From positions 4,650,001-4,714,000 of the forward strand of contig OY759970.1 of NCBI GenBank assembly GCA_963662965.1: a stretch of DNA of 64,000 nt, read 5' to 3'. The DNA is from DTWD01 sp963662965 (GTDB taxonomy: Bacteria; Acidobacteriota; Vicinamibacteria; Vicinamibacterales; UBA8438). The notes under the pieces were generated by a model. That model was not told the origin of the DNA and did not search any database. It saw only the letters and a program-made list of their open reading frames with translations. Both the position numbers and the translations under genes were made by a program. This document shows positions 1 through 8,345 of the stretch, piece by piece (the first letter of the stretch is position 1; each line of letters starts with the position of its first letter).

Positions 1-39
1 GTCGTAGTGGCCGAGGCGGGAACCGATAGTGAGGGCCAT
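1..39 (-). CDS. N-terminal start of a Ser/Thr protein kinase, cut by window edge
   Basis: Only 13 codons are visible: an ATG followed by A-L-T-I-G-S-R-L-G-H-Y-D, running off the left edge. This is how Pkn-type kinases of Acidobacteriota begin, just ahead of the glycine-rich ATP loop. The assignment is strengthened by three fragments elsewhere in the window (near 8.0, 9.6 and 14.3 kb) that start almost identically and do continue into G-E-G-G-x-G and V-A-L-K-I-L-P. Whether this copy is whole or another fragment cannot be seen. No clear Shine-Dalgarno sequence precedes it. Confidence 0.55.
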   Translation of the reverse strand, partial: MALTIGSRLGHYD

Positions 40-90
40 CTCTACATTACCGGGGGCCGAGCCTCTAGCTCATCGTCACCGGCTGCTGAG

Positions 91-486
91 TCATGACCTG
101 AAGCGCCTCGCTTTCCACACAGTCCTGTATGCGCGGGAGTGATCTCTGGAATGCAGGGTCTTCGCCGCCGTCGCCAGACTCGTCTGGACGGCGTCGGCGT
201 TGGCGACCTTCCAGACATCGATGACCGTATTCTCGGCTCCATCGGCTTGAAGGTAGCAGCCTTGGAGTTTCCAGCCACCGTGTTTCTTAAACAGGGGAGC
301 GACGTCTCCTAGCACCTCCGTTAACGCTTCCAGGGTGCCCGGCTTCAGCGTGATGTACGCGAACAAATACGTTGAGTTGTCCGCTGGCTGACTCTTGGTC
401 GGCGCTCCCGCGACCGCCGCTTCCACTGCGCCTCCAGCGGTCCTGAGTCCGACGGTGCTCAGGCTCATCGCGCCAAGCGACCCCAC
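91..486 (-). CDS. NIPSNAP-like protein with possible Tat signal; 5' end uncertain
   Basis: From residue 40 to about 120 the product reads like a small alpha/beta-barrel NIPSNAP-type domain (YLFAYITLKPG, then a GCYLQ strand and a VWKV strand). These domains are poorly characterised in bacteria. The start used is a GTG. Upstream in the same frame the reading continues through R-R-A-F-V-G-S-L-G, a good twin-arginine motif, back to about position 540. The well-placed ribosome binding site (AGGGAGAG) and ATG at 540 are in a different frame, so a one-base indel between 490 and 540 is likely. If repaired, the gene would encode a Tat-exported protein of about 150 residues. The family call is by pattern only. 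Confidence 0.5.
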   Translation of the reverse strand: MGSLGAMSLSTVGLRTAGGAVEAAVAGAPTKSQPADNSTYLFAYITLKPGTLEALTEVLGDVAPLFKKHGGWKLQGCYLQADGAENTVIDVWKVANADAVQTSLATAAKTLHSRDHSRAYRTVWKARRFRS

Positions 487-651
487 GAACGCCCGGCGGA
501 CCCGCGGCGATCCAAGAAGCGCGTGATCTCGGTTGTCATAGTTCGTTCTCTCCCTGCGGTGCCGTGATTATGGCACCGCCTGGGGCTGATCACAGCCTCG
601 AATGGGGCAGCGGTGTGTGACGAGCGGACAGGAAAGACGGGCGCTGGCTAG

Positions 652-2064
652 CTACTGGCCGTCGTTTCCGGAAGGTTCGTATCCGAGCCGTCTCCACACG
701 GCGAGCACCTGCTCGGCCACGAACGCATGTCCGGCGGCGTTCCAGTGGCTGTCTTCCGTGGCGTAAAGGAGCTGGCCCGCCTCGGCAGCGGCGCGCATCG
801 GTTCTGACAGGTCCACGCAGTCGAGGTCTTCCTCGGCGCAGAGGGCCGCGAACCGGGTGGGCAGCGCCCACGGTTGCCAGTGCCGGCAGGGGCTGTCCGG
901 GGCGAACGTGCAGAACTCGCCGTAGACACGGAACTTCATCGGTACGAAGAAGAGCGTGATCATCACTCCCTGCCCACGCGCGAGTGTGACCCCCTCCAGA
1001 AACGCAGTCGTCGTCGTTTCGAATCGTTCCCGCTCGTAGTCCGTGAACGGCAGCGCCGCGTAGTTGTGGTAATAGAGCCGGTGCATCGCGCCCGTCCCGT
1101 CACGATACGAGCCGTGGGGTGGTAGCGCCTGCCGGACGAGCGGATGAATGGTGCGCCGCAGTAGCCCGTAGGCGTTCCGCACGAACGATGCACGCTGGAA
1201 GCGGGACCACTCGAACCGTGCGGGCTCCACCGGACCGGTGTCGTACACGCCGTGCTCCCGCAGATAGATGAGCGCGTTCTCGAACTCCTGATCGTCATAG
1301 AGATCGTTGCCTTCAAAGAAGAACCATGCCACGAGCCTCGGTCGCAGGGGCAGACCATACCGACGCAGCACGGCGAGCTCTTGCAGGGTGCCGAATCCCG
1401 ACACGCCGAGATTCGACACAGGGCGTCCCAGCCGTTGTTCGAGAACCACCGCAGCTGTCTCCTCATCCGAGACATACCATCCCTCGACGTAGGAATCACC
1501 GAGCAGGACCACGTCCGCCTGCTCGTGCGACTGCCGATTTCGAAAGCCTAGCGCGTCGGTGGTGAAGGTCACGCGTTTCGTGGTCTCGGGTGGCAGGTTC
1601 CACCCGCTCACTACGTCGCCCTGAACCTGCCCCGTCCACGTGACGTTGGCCGGCCGTCGGAACGACAGCTCCACATCCGCCACAAAGGCGTCGGTGATGC
1701 CGGTCTGTTCGAGGAGCGGAGCGTAGCTGATCAGTCGGACCGTGGCTGGCAACTCTACCAGCACCAGAAGAAGCGTCAGCGTTCCCGTCGTCGCGAGCGC
1801 TCGCAGCAGCACCCGGCGTGGTGAGGAGTGGGACCAGGCGACCACCACGGCCCAGACTGCCAGATAGCTCAGCGCTAATCCGGCGCCGAAGCACGGCTCG
1901 GTCCAGGTTCTCACGGCGGGAATGGTGGCCCGCGAGATCAGGAAGGTGAGCAGCCACCAGAACGCAGCGAACGAGAGCCAGATGGTGGGGTGTCGAAGCG
2001 CGCGGGACAGGGGCATGCCGTGTGACACCCAGTCTATCGTGCTCAATCCTCCGGTCAACTCCAT
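652..2064 (-). CDS. membrane-anchored SGNH/GDSL-family hydrolase
   Basis: The 470-residue product has an N-terminal part with about three hydrophobic segments (residues 25-110) and a C-terminal catalytic domain. The nucleophile block is LLGDSYVEG near residue 186, and the Asp/His block is DSHWNAAGH near residue 438, both in the order expected for SGNH hydrolases. Relatives with this layout (AlgX/DltD-like and acyltransferase-associated SGNH domains) add or remove acyl groups on cell-envelope polymers. The substrate here is unknown. I chose the ATG at 2064 because it overlaps the stop of the upstream small gene by 10 bases, which suggests translational coupling. Another ATG lies at 2016, and the frame is open to 2172. 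Confidence 0.72.
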   Translation of the reverse strand: MELTGGLSTIDWVSHGMPLSRALRHPTIWLSFAAFWWLLTFLISRATIPAVRTWTEPCFGAGLALSYLAVWAVVVAWSHSSPRRVLLRALATTGTLTLLLVLVELPATVRLISYAPLLEQTGITDAFVADVELSFRRPANVTWTGQVQGDVVSGWNLPPETTKRVTFTTDALGFRNRQSHEQADVVLLGDSYVEGWYVSDEETAAVVLEQRLGRPVSNLGVSGFGTLQELAVLRRYGLPLRPRLVAWFFFEGNDLYDDQEFENALIYLREHGVYDTGPVEPARFEWSRFQRASFVRNAYGLLRRTIHPLVRQALPPHGSYRDGTGAMHRLYYHNYAALPFTDYERERFETTTTAFLEGVTLARGQGVMITLFFVPMKFRVYGEFCTFAPDSPCRHWQPWALPTRFAALCAEEDLDCVDLSEPMRAAAEAGQLLYATEDSHWNAAGHAFVAEQVLAVWRRLGYEPSGNDGQ

Positions 2065-2348
2065 CGGTGTTGTTCGGTTAGTGCTTTGGGCCGCGAGGTC
2101 CACCACTGACGGCGATGGACGCTCATGCTCCAACTGCGGGTCATCACGAGGGTCACGTGTACTGTGTCCCATGTCGTGTCATCCAGCATGGCCGACACTG
2201 AGAGGTGGTAAACCCCGCCGCGGGAGTGTGGATCGGTGATGGTCTTGTTGTAGGTGTCGCCCACGGCCGCCCGCCAGTAGCTGTACGGCAGTTTGCGGAG
2301 CTTCTGGACTTCCGCGTCTAGCGCAGCTTCTACTTGCTCGATTTCCAT
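2055..2348 (-). CDS. small protein of unknown family with LPYS motif (copy 1)
   Basis: A 97-residue product with no signal peptide or membrane segment. The start at 2348 has a strong ribosome binding site (GGAGG, 4 bases upstream). It begins with a short acidic helix, then R-K-L-P-Y-S-Y-W-R, a Y-H-L-S-V strand and a V-T-L-V-M strand. A second copy of the same pattern lies on the opposite strand about 0.8 kb away (LPYSVIR, YTLSVQA, ALTITLT), so this is a real protein family rather than a chance frame. Its stop overlaps the SGNH hydrolase start, so the two probably form an operon. Function unknown. Confidence 0.6.
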   Translation of the reverse strand: MEIEQVEAALDAEVQKLRKLPYSYWRAAVGDTYNKTITDPHSRGGVYHLSVSAMLDDTTWDTVHVTLVMTRSWSMSVHRRQWWTSRPKALTEQHRWS

Positions 2349-2611
2349 GTGCCCTCCGCGCAGAACGGTCAGCACATCAAAGGCCCGATAGCCGCGAGTC
2401 TAGATCGAGCTGCGACGTATACCAGGGTCCGTTGTTTCCCCGCAGTGGGGCATCAAGGATCGCGCCGCGTTTCGCGTGGGACACGAACGATCAGAATCCG
2501 TCAATCGGCGACACTGCAGATCTACATGAGTCGATCGGGCCCATCACGTATCGGGACAAAACCGTACTCAAACCCAGGCGATTACCAGCCACGTCCGGTA
2601 GAGGCCGTCCG

Positions 2612-3118
2612 TCATTCCGCGGAGGTGACCTCGGCGAGTCCGTTTCCGATCCGAACGTATTCCTCGTACCGCTGCTGATACGTTTGCAGCTTCTCGTCGT
2701 CGAGGGCGGCCAGTCGCGCGCGCCCGGCCGGCGACTTCGCCTCACCGCTCGCGTCGAGTTCCGCTTGCAGGGTGCGTGTTCGCTGCGTGAACTCGGCGTC
2801 GTGTCGCAGTTCCCACGCGAGCCAGTCCGCCGTCCACCGAGCATGGGCGCTTTCCACGATGTCAGGCGCCAGGGGAAACCGCTCGCCGCTCTCCTTCTCG
2901 ATCGCCGCCACCGCCTCTGGAAACAGCCGGCGCGCCGTCTTGGCGAATCGCTTCCACGCCAAGAGCTCTCGAGGGTCGGCCCGCGCCACCGCCGGAGCGG
3001 TACTAGCGAGGAGCGTCGCCATCAGCCGCTCACGGTGCTGACGGGCGCGATCGCGGCGGCCTCTTTCCATGACGACGACAGCACTGAGCATGAGGGCAAC
3101 GAATAAGAGTTCGAGCAT
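2612..3118 (-). CDS. hypothetical protein with one N-terminal membrane helix
   Basis: The 168-residue product starts with a hydrophobic helix (residues 1-17, MLELLFVALMLSAVVVM) followed by a very basic stretch (ERGRRDRARQHRER), the arrangement of an inner-membrane anchor with a cytoplasmic tail. The rest is charged and strongly helical, probably coiled coil. I do not recognise a domain. Codon use looks like that of its neighbours, and the antisense frames are poorer, which is why I accept it. The 260 bases between it and the LPYS gene hold nothing I can name. Confidence 0.5.
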   Translation of the reverse strand: MLELLFVALMLSAVVVMERGRRDRARQHRERLMATLLASTAPAVARADPRELLAWKRFAKTARRLFPEAVAAIEKESGERFPLAPDIVESAHARWTADWLAWELRHDAEFTQRTRTLQAELDASGEAKSPAGRARLAALDDEKLQTYQQRYEEYVRIGNGLAEVTSAE

Positions 3119-3168
3119 GGTCGACCGTGTTTGACGTCCTAAGAAGGCCGCTCCTATAGTCGAAGGCG

Positions 3169-3495
3169 GTGGCCCGCGATCCGTTCGTCTGGGAAGTTCA
3201 GCTGCGCGAGGATGTCATCGACGACGCCGTCGCCGAGTTCCACCGACTTCCCTATTCCGTGATTCGAGACATCATCGACTTGCCGCTTCACAAGGCCGTC
3301 ACGTCACGTGACGCCAAGAAATACACGCTCTCCGTACAAGCCGCGTAATCGGATCCAGGGTCGAAAGACATCGCGCTGACGATCACGTTGACGTCCGGCT
3401 GGTTTAGGCGCCGGCTCGACACGACCTTCATGGTGTCGCCGGAACCCGACGAGCCCGACGGGGTGCCGCCCACCGACGCGTTCTCATTCGACTAG
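3169..3495 (+). pseudogene. LPYS-family small protein (copy 2) with in-frame stop
   Basis: Reading from GTG at 3169, a 108-codon frame is interrupted only by a TAA at codon 60 (3346-3348). Before it are the LPYSVIR and KYTLSVQA blocks. After it the same frame continues with IALTITLTSGW, an FMVSPEP block and an acidic tail to a TAG at 3493. The order and spacing match the minus-strand copy at 2055-2348, so the downstream half is not a chance frame. It is either a recent nonsense mutation or a gene reduced to its first 59 residues. Function unknown. Confidence 0.5.
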
Positions 3496-3544
3496 TGTCC
3501 CGTGTCAGAAGTTCGTTGACTAAGTCCCGGGCGCGGCGCGGACA

Positions 3545-4060
3545 CTAGTACCGGAGCACCGCAAACACCTCCTGTCCGGCCAGGCGGTCGCGTCCCCCGA
3601 GCGCCTCCAACTCAATCAGAAACGCGACCGCGTGCACGTCGGCGCCGCGGCCCGACACAAGGTCCACGACGGCACGCGCCGTGCCACCAGTCGCCAACAG
3701 GTCATCGACGACCAACACGCGCTGCCCGCTCGCGACGGCATCGGCGTGCATTTCCAGCGCGTCGGTCCCGTATTCCAACTCATACTCCACCCGCACCGTC
3801 GTCGATGGCAGCTTGCCCGGCTTTCGCACAGGCACGAAGCCGACGCCGAGGCGGTCAGCGACCGCGGCGCCAAAGATGAAGCCCCGACTCTCGATGCCGA
3901 CGACAAGATCGATGCCTGCATCGCGGTAAGGGTCCGCCAAGCAGTCGATGGCTTGTCGAAGGCCGGCTCCCTCCGCCAGCAACGTGGTGATGTCGTAGAA
4001 GAGAATGCCCGGTTTGGGGAAGTCGGGCACCTGTCGTATCAGCGTCTTGAGTGCATCCAT
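3545..4060 (-). CDS. apt: adenine phosphoribosyltransferase
   Basis: Salvages adenine by joining it to PRPP to make AMP in the cytoplasm. The 171-residue length is normal. The N-terminal IRQVPDFPKPGILFYDITTLL block is characteristic of Apt, and the PRPP-binding loop VLVVDDLLATGGTA sits near residue 120. I placed the start at 4060 (MDALKTLIRQ) because family members begin there and a GGGGAT ribosome binding site lies upstream. The open frame extends further but only as antisense-like sequence over acyP. The acylphosphatase gene ends 4 bases before this start, so the two form an operon. Confidence 0.95.
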   Translation of the reverse strand: MDALKTLIRQVPDFPKPGILFYDITTLLAEGAGLRQAIDCLADPYRDAGIDLVVGIESRGFIFGAAVADRLGVGFVPVRKPGKLPSTTVRVEYELEYGTDALEMHADAVASGQRVLVVDDLLATGGTARAVVDLVSGRGADVHAVAFLIELEALGGRDRLAGQEVFAVLRY

Positions 4061-4064
4061 GATG

Positions 4065-4355
4065 CTATCCCCACATGTCGGATCGACGAACCGTAAATAT
4101 AGACGGCAAGCCGACCGGCTCGGCATTTTCGGCGAGAATACCCTCGACTCGGGCGAGCGGCGGTCCTTCACCGAGCGCCTGCTCGACACGGCTCATTGCC
4201 TCGGCCCCGCCTGTCGCCACCGTCTCCAAGCCGCCGTCGGCGAGATTGCGCACGAAGCCCCCGACACCTTCCTGCCGGGCCCGCGCCACGATGAAGGCTC
4301 GAAAGCCGACCCCCTGTACCCGGCCGGTGACCACCCAGCGTCTGGTAACCGTCAT
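4065..4355 (-). CDS. acyP: acylphosphatase
   Basis: A 96-residue enzyme that hydrolyses the carboxyl-phosphate bond of acyl phosphates. The signature GRVQGVGFRAF carries the catalytic Arg, and the GFVRNLADGG block carries the catalytic Asn. It lies directly upstream of apt with a 4-base gap. A TATAAT sequence 18 bases ahead of the start codon suggests the message begins very close to the ATG. Confidence 0.93.
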   Translation of the reverse strand: MTVTRRWVVTGRVQGVGFRAFIVARARQEGVGGFVRNLADGGLETVATGGAEAMSRVEQALGEGPPLARVEGILAENAEPVGLPSIFTVRRSDMWG

Positions 4356-4372
4356 GCGAGTGTGTGGGCGCG

Positions 4373-4378
4373 ATTATA
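4373..4378 (-). promoter_or_regulatory. candidate -10 element of the acyP-apt operon
   Basis: Reading on the minus strand this is TATAAT, a perfect -10 hexamer, with its last base 17 bases before the acyP ATG. No good -35 hexamer sits 16-18 bases further upstream. If used, the 5' leader would be about 10 bases. Confidence 0.4.
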
Positions 4379-4442
4379 GCTGACCCCTTGTGTGCCGCCG
4401 ACGTGGAGGCCGGTGATGGACATGTTAAAATACCGCTGAACC

Positions 4443-4712
4443 ATGACCCAGACGATGGTCGTCCGCCGTGGTCAAACCGACCGTTACCGATCACTCCGGG
4501 AGACATTCGGCTGTCCGCCGATCGACGCCAGCGTGATCTGGGACCGACGAGAAATTGACCGACGCGCACGTGCCGCCTCGACCGAGACCGAGCGTCGGAG
4601 GCGCGATCGGCGCGGCGCCACGCCAAGCACGTGGAGCGCGCTCGACTTTCTGGTCGTGAAGGCCGATCAGCCCGTGGCGCTCGATCCCGAGGCGCTCTCG
4701 GCGACTTCCTAG
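4443..4712 (+). CDS. hypothetical protein, Arg-rich
   Basis: An 89-residue product with a basic, arginine-rich middle (DRREIDRRARAA, RRRRDRRG) and a short hydrophobic patch (ALDFLVV). It starts divergently from acyP. No domain is recognised. The composition is partly what any GC-rich frame would give, so this is a modest call, supported mainly by its position between two promoter-facing ends and by the following small gene on the same strand. Confidence 0.4.
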   Translation: MTQTMVVRRGQTDRYRSLRETFGCPPIDASVIWDRREIDRRARAASTETERRRRDRRGATPSTWSALDFLVVKADQPVALDPEALSATS

Positions 4713-4718
4713 CACCCC

Positions 4719-4940
4719 GTGGACGGCGACGTCTTGGTGCAACGCGAGGTCAGCCCGCGCGGACCGTGCACGGTCAGCCGGGTGCCCGATGCGGCCGTCA
4801 GTCTGTACGGTTCGTACGACGAGGCCGTGCGCCAAGCGGAAGCGATGGCGGCGCAGGCCGGCGTCGACCTGTGGTACACCGAGGACCACCAGGCTTACAC
4901 GACCCTCCGATCACGTCGCCGACCCTCACACGACGCCTAA
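4719..4940 (+). CDS. DUF2188-like small protein
   Basis: A 73-residue product starting at GTG 4719. The core VSLYGSYDEAVRQAEAMAAQAG followed by DLWYTEDHQAY is the beta-alpha-beta pattern of small DUF2188-like proteins, which are widespread in bacteria and uncharacterised. It follows the previous small gene by 6 bases and may be co-transcribed. The ribosome binding site is weak. Confidence 0.5.
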   Translation: MDGDVLVQREVSPRGPCTVSRVPDAAVSLYGSYDEAVRQAEAMAAQAGVDLWYTEDHQAYTTLRSRRRPSHDA

Positions 4941-5023
4941 CTTAGCTCGCCGCCAACTCAGCGCCGTTCCGTCACGCCTGTGCTACGCTGCCCTCTGTCC
5001 CGGATGCACCAGGAGGAAGCGCC

Positions 5024-6580
5024 ATGAGACTCGCCGTTGGATTGTTCGTGAGCATGCTCATCGCCGCTCCGTCGGCGGCGCAGTTCGCCGAAGTCGGCTC
5101 ACTCGACTTTCCCACCTCGGCCCGCTCCGAAGAGGCCCAGCGCCATTTCTTGCGCGGCGTCGCGACTCTCCACAGCTTTGGCTGGAAACAAGCGATCGAG
5201 CAGTTTCAAGCCGCGCAAGCACTCGAGCCCGACTTTGCCATGGCGTATTGGGGCGAAACGTTGAGCTATAACCATCCCTTGTTTGGCGTGGGCCGTCTCG
5301 ACGAGGAGAACCCGCGGTCGGTACTGGCTCGGTTGGCCCCGACGCCGGACGCGCGGGCCGCGAAGACGCCGACCGACCGGGAACAAGGCTTTCTGGCCGC
5401 CGTCGAGACGCTGTGGGGCCACGAAGGTTCGTACGACGAGCGCCGTGTCGGATATATGGAGGCGATGGGACGGCTGTATGACCGCTACCCCGACGACCAT
5501 GAGGTCGCCACGTTCTATGCCCTGTCGCTGCTCGCCGGTTCACGGGCGCTGGGCGACCAATCGCTTCGACTCGAGGTGAAGGCCGGGACCATCGCCATGA
5601 AGGTGTTCGGGGAAAACGCCGACCATCCGGGCGCGCCGCACTACACAATCCACGCGTTTGACGATCCGATCCATGCGCCGCTGGCACTCGCGGCGGCGTA
5701 TCGCTACGCCGAGATCGCGCCGGCCGTCGCGCATGCGCGTCACATGCCGACGCATATCTTTATCCAGCACGGGATGTGGGACCTCGTCTCGACCCACAAT
5801 CAGACTGCGTACGAAGCGGCCCGCGCGCTCTGGAGTCCAGGCGACAGTGTCGGTGATACGGTGCACCCGCTCGACTGGGGACAGTACGGGGATCTCCAGC
5901 GTGGTGACTACGAGCGGGGACGCCTCTGGATTGAGCGTCTCGAGCAGGTTATCCGCGAAAGCGATGCACAGCAGCGTGCCGTCAATACCCTTCCGCTCGT
6001 GAAGGCTCGCTACGTGCTCGAAACCGAGGAGTGGCATACGGAGCCCCTCAACAGCGACTCCTCCATGCCCGAGCTTCTGGCGACGGGCCTCAGCGCGGTT
6101 CGGACCGGCGATCTCGCCACCGCGCGGCGGGCCGAGGCACAACTCGCCTTGCGCGCGGAGGACAGCGGCGCCCAAGACCGCATCGCCCACAAGCAGTTGT
6201 CGGCCAGCATTCACGCCGCCGAAGGCAACGCCGCCGACGCCGTGGCGCTGATGGACGAGGCGATTGCGATTGTCGAAACGCTCCGAGCGCCGAATGGCGC
6301 CGCCAGCCCTGTCAAGCCGCCGTACGAGCTCTACGGCGAGATTCTGCTCCAACTCGGGCGACCGGCAGACGCGCTCGAGCGGTTCGACACCTCGTTACTA
6401 CGCATGCCGAACCGGATGCGCTCCCGGCTCGGCGCGGCGCGGGCCGCCGCCGCGGACGGGCAACCAGACACCGCGCGCGCTCACTACGCGGCACTCGCGG
6501 GGTTCTGGATTGGCGCGAAGGATAATCCCGCGTTTCGCGAGGCGCGCGAATTTGTCGCAACGAACGAGGAGCAGAATTAG
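5024..6580 (+). CDS. secreted TPR-repeat protein
   Basis: The 518-residue product has a clear Sec signal peptide (residues 1-20, ending APSAAQ) and then helical TPR-type repeats. An example is the pair around residues 38-80 (AQRHFLRGVATLHSFGWKQA, then EPDFAMAYWGE). Further repeats lie near 345-440 and 455-500. Conserved His/Trp patches (HTIHAFDD-like and ARHMPTHIF near residues 205-245) mark a family common in Acidobacteriota and Planctomycetes with unknown function. The start has an excellent ribosome binding site (AGGAGG, 7-8 bases upstream). It is followed by repeat module A. Confidence 0.78.
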   Translation: MRLAVGLFVSMLIAAPSAAQFAEVGSLDFPTSARSEEAQRHFLRGVATLHSFGWKQAIEQFQAAQALEPDFAMAYWGETLSYNHPLFGVGRLDEENPRSVLARLAPTPDARAAKTPTDREQGFLAAVETLWGHEGSYDERRVGYMEAMGRLYDRYPDDHEVATFYALSLLAGSRALGDQSLRLEVKAGTIAMKVFGENADHPGAPHYTIHAFDDPIHAPLALAAAYRYAEIAPAVAHARHMPTHIFIQHGMWDLVSTHNQTAYEAARALWSPGDSVGDTVHPLDWGQYGDLQRGDYERGRLWIERLEQVIRESDAQQRAVNTLPLVKARYVLETEEWHTEPLNSDSSMPELLATGLSAVRTGDLATARRAEAQLALRAEDSGAQDRIAHKQLSASIHAAEGNAADAVALMDEAIAIVETLRAPNGAASPVKPPYELYGEILLQLGRPADALERFDTSLLRMPNRMRSRLGAARAAAADGQPDTARAHYAALAGFWIGAKDNPAFREAREFVATNEEQN

Positions 6581-6623
6581 CCGAGGCTGGGTGCCCACGC
6601 CAGCGCGGTCGATCGAATGAGGA

Positions 6624-6720
6624 TTAGAGGGCGCGCACGGCGCGCCCCGGCGGCACGGAGTGGGGCGAAGGGGTCCCCGCGAGTGCCGCCGGCGGGGTTC
6701 TGGGCCGCAAGCCCGTCTAA
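6624..6720. repeat. dispersed repeat, module A, copy 1
   Basis: About 95 bases between the TPR gene and the convergent thioesterase. It contains an 8-base perfect hairpin (GGGCGCGC / GCGCGCCC, 3-base loop), a CACGGAGTGGGG / CCCCGCGAGTG core, and a GGGCCGCAAGCCC arm that ends at the thioesterase stop codon. The same layout recurs near 16.3, 34.5, 49.2 and 51.0 kb. Confidence 0.75.
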
Positions 6721-7194
6721 TTAAAGCGCGATCGGCTCGCGCGGCGTGTCACCGACGATGGCGGCCATGCCGTCGCACCGGGCGCAGACGGTGTTCTGCT
6801 GGTCGAAGAGCTCGGCGGTCGCGAAGACAAGCGTGTGGCCACGCCGCACCAGGCGGCCCCGCACCTCGAAGCGGTCGCCGTGAACCGGGCGGATGTACTG
6901 GATGTTGAGCTGCACGGTGCCAACGCGGCGCTGAAGCGCCGCGAAGTGGGCAACGAGGCCGATCGTCAGATCAAACACCCCCGCCATCACCACGCCGTTC
7001 ACTGCCTCGGTGCCGAGTCCTCCACGGTGATGGGGTTCGACCGGGTCGACGACGAGGCGGACGATGTCGGGATCCGAGAGGTCGACGCGGGCCCCGACAT
7101 AGCGCATCGCGTGATGCGCGTTCCACTCCTCGGCGATCCGCGTGCGCTCGTCGGACGACAGGACGGCCATTCCACCGGAATTCATTTGCGTCAT
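6721..7194 (-). CDS. PaaI-type hotdog-fold thioesterase
   Basis: The 157-residue length and the pattern GLGTEAVNGVVMAGVFDLTIG followed by a VQLNIQYIRPVHG strand are typical of PaaI/YbgC-like hotdog acyl-CoA thioesterases. The acyl-CoA substrate cannot be told. In-frame ATG codons at 7194, 7185 and 7170 are all possible starts. None has a convincing ribosome binding site, and I used the outermost. The gene stands alone and ends against repeat module A. Confidence 0.8.
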   Translation of the reverse strand: MTQMNSGGMAVLSSDERTRIAEEWNAHHAMRYVGARVDLSDPDIVRLVVDPVEPHHRGGLGTEAVNGVVMAGVFDLTIGLVAHFAALQRRVGTVQLNIQYIRPVHGDRFEVRGRLVRRGHTLVFATAELFDQQNTVCARCDGMAAIVGDTPREPIAL

Positions 7195-7319
7195 TGTGAT
7201 GTCGTGTTGGGATCATATCCCGCTGTCACAACTGATCGCTCCCTGCACAGAACGGCTACCCATTGCTACGTTCGGCTCACTCATCGCGCACGGCGGGCGC
7301 CGTCGCTCCAGAGCGGTAC

Positions 7320-7880
7320 GCTACGGTGGCGATCTATCTCTCCGGAGACCCGGCGATCGTCCCCGAAACCGGCGAGCTCGATCTCGACCTCGAGGCGCGC
7401 CTCATGGGACCGCGGATCGATGTCGGCGCCGACGAAGTTACACCACCGGGCTGTGTCTATGCGGTTACCCCGTCCGGAGCGGCGTTCCTGCGCCAAGGTG
7501 GCCCGGCACCGTCACCGTGGAAGCGCCGGCCGGGTGCGGGTGAACGCCCGTGAGTCTGGATGAATGGATCACCGTCACGGAGGAAATGGGGGACGGGAAT
7601 GGCTCGGCGACCTACTCGGTCTCGTCGAGCGACGCCGGTCCCTTTTCCCGGGCCGGGACGCTCCTCGTCGCGACCCGCCAGGTCAGCGTGACCCAGCTCG
7701 GCTCATTGTCCATGCCCATCGTGATGATCACGGAGCCGACCAACGGCCCCTTGTGGACCACGCCGCTAGACGATGTTGACCCTGCTGGGAACCGCGCTGG
7801 ACGACACGGCGCTGGTGTCGGTCGCCTGGGTAAACGATCGCGCGGAGGGACCGGCGTGGCAACCGGCACGCTGACCTGAG
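7320..7880 (+). pseudogene. remnant of a BACON/Ig-domain surface protein
   Basis: Read across frames this stretch gives a recognisable BACON domain: CVYAVTPSGAAF, then (frame change near 7500) GTVTVEAPAGCG, a TGA where the family has Trp, then DEWITVTEEMG, GNGSATYSVSS and RQVSVTQLG. It is followed by an Ig-like stretch (ITEPTNGPLW, then in another frame LTLLGTALDDTALVSVAWVND, then GTGVATGTLT). At least three frame changes and one stop separate blocks that are in the right order, so it is a decayed gene rather than several small ones. Its 3' end abuts a kinase fragment on the other strand. Confidence 0.6.
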
Positions 7881-8024
7881 CCGTGAAGGCGTCGGGAAGG
7901 ATCTTCAGGGCGACGTCGCGGCCGAGTTGGTGTCGTGGGCACGGTACACTTTCCCGATGCCACCCTCTCCAATGAGGGCCATGACATCGTAATGTCCAAG
8001 CCGCGAACCGACCGTGACAGCCAT
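7877..8024 (-). pseudogene. 5' fragment of a Ser/Thr protein kinase gene
   Basis: From an ATG at 8024 the translation is MAVTVGSRLGHYDV, then LIGEGGIGKVYRAHDT with the glycine-rich ATP loop. A one-base deletion follows. In the next frame LGRDVALKILPDAFTAQ carries the ATP-anchoring Lys of subdomain II. The homology stops there, at the BACON remnant. No catalytic loop or activation segment is present, so it cannot be a kinase. Confidence 0.7.
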
Positions 8025-8154
8025 CGGTCTGTCTATCGGGTGGTCTGACGCAGAGTTACCGCCATTCTATGCCCCAGTCGCCATATCGGCTCCACTGGCT
8101 GCACAGAATGGGACCTCAAACGCGCACGTACGCGTTTCTACCGGCGCGTTCACC

Positions 8155-8345
8155 GCCGAGGAAAAGGAGAAACTGCGCACGCTCCGCCGCGTGCGCGTGC
8201 TGCGTGAGGAGCGAACGATCTCAAGAAAGGCGGCGGTGTGTTCGCGAAGGAACACGCGTGAGGTTCACGTTTGTTCACGCGGAGTAGGTCAACCACGCGG
8301 TGCGCCGCCTGTGCCGGGTGCTGCTTCGGCTTGTAGAACAACTAC
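8155..8345 (+). mobile_element. IS3-family transposase remnant (orfA end and orfB start)
   Basis: The stretch gives EKLRTLRRVRVLREER and, after small frame changes, KKAAVFAKEHA followed by TGA. This is the standard C-terminus of IS3-family orfA, with its leucine-zipper end. Directly after, RFTFVHAE, V-N-H-A-V-R-R-L-C-R-V-L matches the usual start of orfB. Nothing of the DDE domain follows, and no terminal inverted repeats were seen. It is therefore an old trace, but it identifies past IS activity in the most decayed part of the window. Confidence 0.55.
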
